This document shows, piece by piece, positions 63,150 through 64,000 of a DNA stretch of 64,000 bases (position 1 is the stretch's first letter; each line of letters opens with the position of its first letter). A program made the translations under genes and the position numbers. The stretch lies in assembly GCA_029255645.1 (NCBI GenBank), contig JANLJE010000006.1:1-64000 (forward strand), written 5' to 3'. A model generated the notes under the pieces. It had not been told where the DNA came from and ran no database searches. It worked only from the letters and a program-made list of their open reading frames with translations. This stretch comes from Comamonadaceae bacterium. GTDB taxonomy: Bacteria > Pseudomonadota > Gammaproteobacteria > Burkholderiales > Rhodocyclaceae.

Positions 63150-64000
63150 ACACTTCCACCCGCCCGGTTTGTTCGCTGATGCCTGAGGCGCGCACCTGGC
63201 GGATCTCCAGATTGGCCTGCTCGATCAGCAGCAGGAGTTTGTGGTTCAGGTCGTTGATGGCGCCGGCAGGTACTACCAGCACCGGCTCATTGCGCAGCGG
63301 TGGCAGGGCCGGCAGGATCAGGGCCGAGATCTGGGCCGGGTTGCCGGGGTCGCCGGGAATGGCGAGCAGGGCGGGGATGGCTTCCGGGGCGAGAACCTGG
63401 AGGCCGATTTCGATATGCTCGGGATTTTCGGAAATGGCCCAGCGCACGAGCCCGATCTGCCAGCGTTCGTTGCTGGCGGCATCGGTCTCGGTGCGCAGGG
63501 CGACGATGTCTCCCAACCGGACACGCCTGGCTTTGCCGTTCAGGTGCATCAGCGCATAACCGTCGGGACTTTCGTTGGTGATCAGCCACTGGCTGAAGTC
63601 GTCGCTGCTCATCTCCTCCGGAGTCTGCAGCATGCGCCAGAGGCGAGGCAGGCCGGAACAGAGGGTGGCCCGGTGGGGCTGGCGGCGGCGGGGGAAGCGC
63701 CGCTTGCCCGGGTTGCCCCAGAAGGCAATCAGGCGGCGCAAGGTGCCTCTGCCGGCCGGGGTGGCCGCCAGGGGCGGAAGTTGCAGCGACTGGGCCGACT
63801 GGCCCTGGGTCAGGGCTTCCAGATGAGCCTGGGCCTGCTGGGCCATGGCGCGGCAGGAAAAATAGTAAACCTGGTAGTCCGCAGGAGGGGGGCGACGGGC
63901 CAGGGCAAAGGCGGGAAAATCGCGGCTCGGGTCGATCCAGAACACCCCCTTGACCTCCGCCGGCGGCGCTTCGCTGATTTCCAGCTGCCGGGCCTGGCTT
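63124..64000 (-). CDS. C-terminal part of a large protein with a possible PilZ-like domain
   Basis: The frame is open to the window edge, so at least 291 residues are visible and the start is missing. The part from about GYALMHLNGKARRVRLGDIV to HIEIGLQVLAPEAIPALL reads like a PilZ-type beta-barrel. The C-terminus is IRQVRASGISEQTGRVEVF. The RxxxR signature for c-di-GMP is not clear. Betaproteobacterial homologues are often called molecular chaperone without proof. Confidence 0.6.
   Translation of the reverse strand, partial: SQARQLEISEAPPAEVKGVFWIDPSRDFPAFALARRPPPADYQVYYFSCRAMAQQAQAHLEALTQGQSAQSLQLPPLAATPAGRGTLRRLIAFWGNPGKRRFPRRRQPHRATLCSGLPRLWRMLQTPEEMSSDDFSQWLITNESPDGYALMHLNGKARRVRLGDIVALRTETDAASNERWQIGLVRWAISENPEHIEIGLQVLAPEAIPALLAIPGDPGNPAQISALILPALPPLRNEPVLVVPAGAINDLNHKLLLLIEQANLEIRQVRASGISEQTGRVEVFTIEADAS

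Overview
The window reads as a chromosomal segment of a GC-rich betaproteobacterium, most likely close to the Rhodocyclales (Azospira, Dechloromonas or Azonexus-like). The evidence is the gene content and neighbourhoods: pepA-holC-small protein-valS; lptFG next to the RDD, DUF3106, DUF3619 and sigma factor cluster; ilvIHC-psd-pssA-leuA; clpS-clpA beside a cold-shock gene; and a pabB-pabC fusion. No tRNA, rRNA, CRISPR array, transposase or intact prophage was seen.

Layout. 1-4.9 kb: a minus-strand multicomponent phenol hydroxylase operon (dmpKLMNOP plus the start of a dmpQ-like ferredoxin), visibly richer in A+T than the rest. It is preceded by a sigma70-like promoter and a translationally coupled leader ORF. 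5.0-5.6 kb looks like a junction scar with broken reading frames. 5.6-10.6 kb: methylmalonyl-CoA decarboxylase, the Fe-S carrier ApbC with a candidate IscR site, dCTP deaminase, and a large Orn/Lys/Arg decarboxylase. 10.7-19.8 kb: envelope functions (two lipoproteins, a TonB-type protein, an ankyrin protein), an unknown repeat-rich protein, a spermidine-synthase-like protein, an M48 protease, a heme-c diguanylate cyclase and LrgAB. 19.9-23.5 kb: a metal-chelate ABC importer whose ATPase is fused in frame to a truncated-hemoglobin-like domain, behind what may be the last codons of a lost TonB receptor. 23.8-37.1 kb: a CNNM/CBS transporter, an AmpD-like lipoprotein, and the glyoxylate-shunt genes aceB/lysR and aceA. 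Between the shunt genes sits a four-gene module (coiled-coil protein, ClpB-type AAA+ ATPase, compact radical SAM enzyme, zinc-ribbon Ser/Thr kinase), followed by an orphan VapC toxin.

37.4-63.1 kb is mostly core metabolism and housekeeping: rraA, clpAS, csp, moaC, bepA, tusA, pabBC, valS, holC, pepA, lptFG, a sigma factor cluster, branched-chain amino acid synthesis, phospholipid synthesis, wrbA and yihY. The right edge cuts a protein with a possible PilZ-like domain.

Two things stand out. The first is the kinase/AAA+/radical SAM/coiled-coil module, tightly overlapped (ATGA junctions) and placed in otherwise metabolic DNA. It looks like an uncharacterised signalling or conflict system. The second is a recurrent habit of this genome: short tandem repeats (9-21 bp) sitting on the stop codons of unrelated genes, often giving in-frame tandem stops. 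In one case such a repeat has apparently removed the stop and fused two genes.
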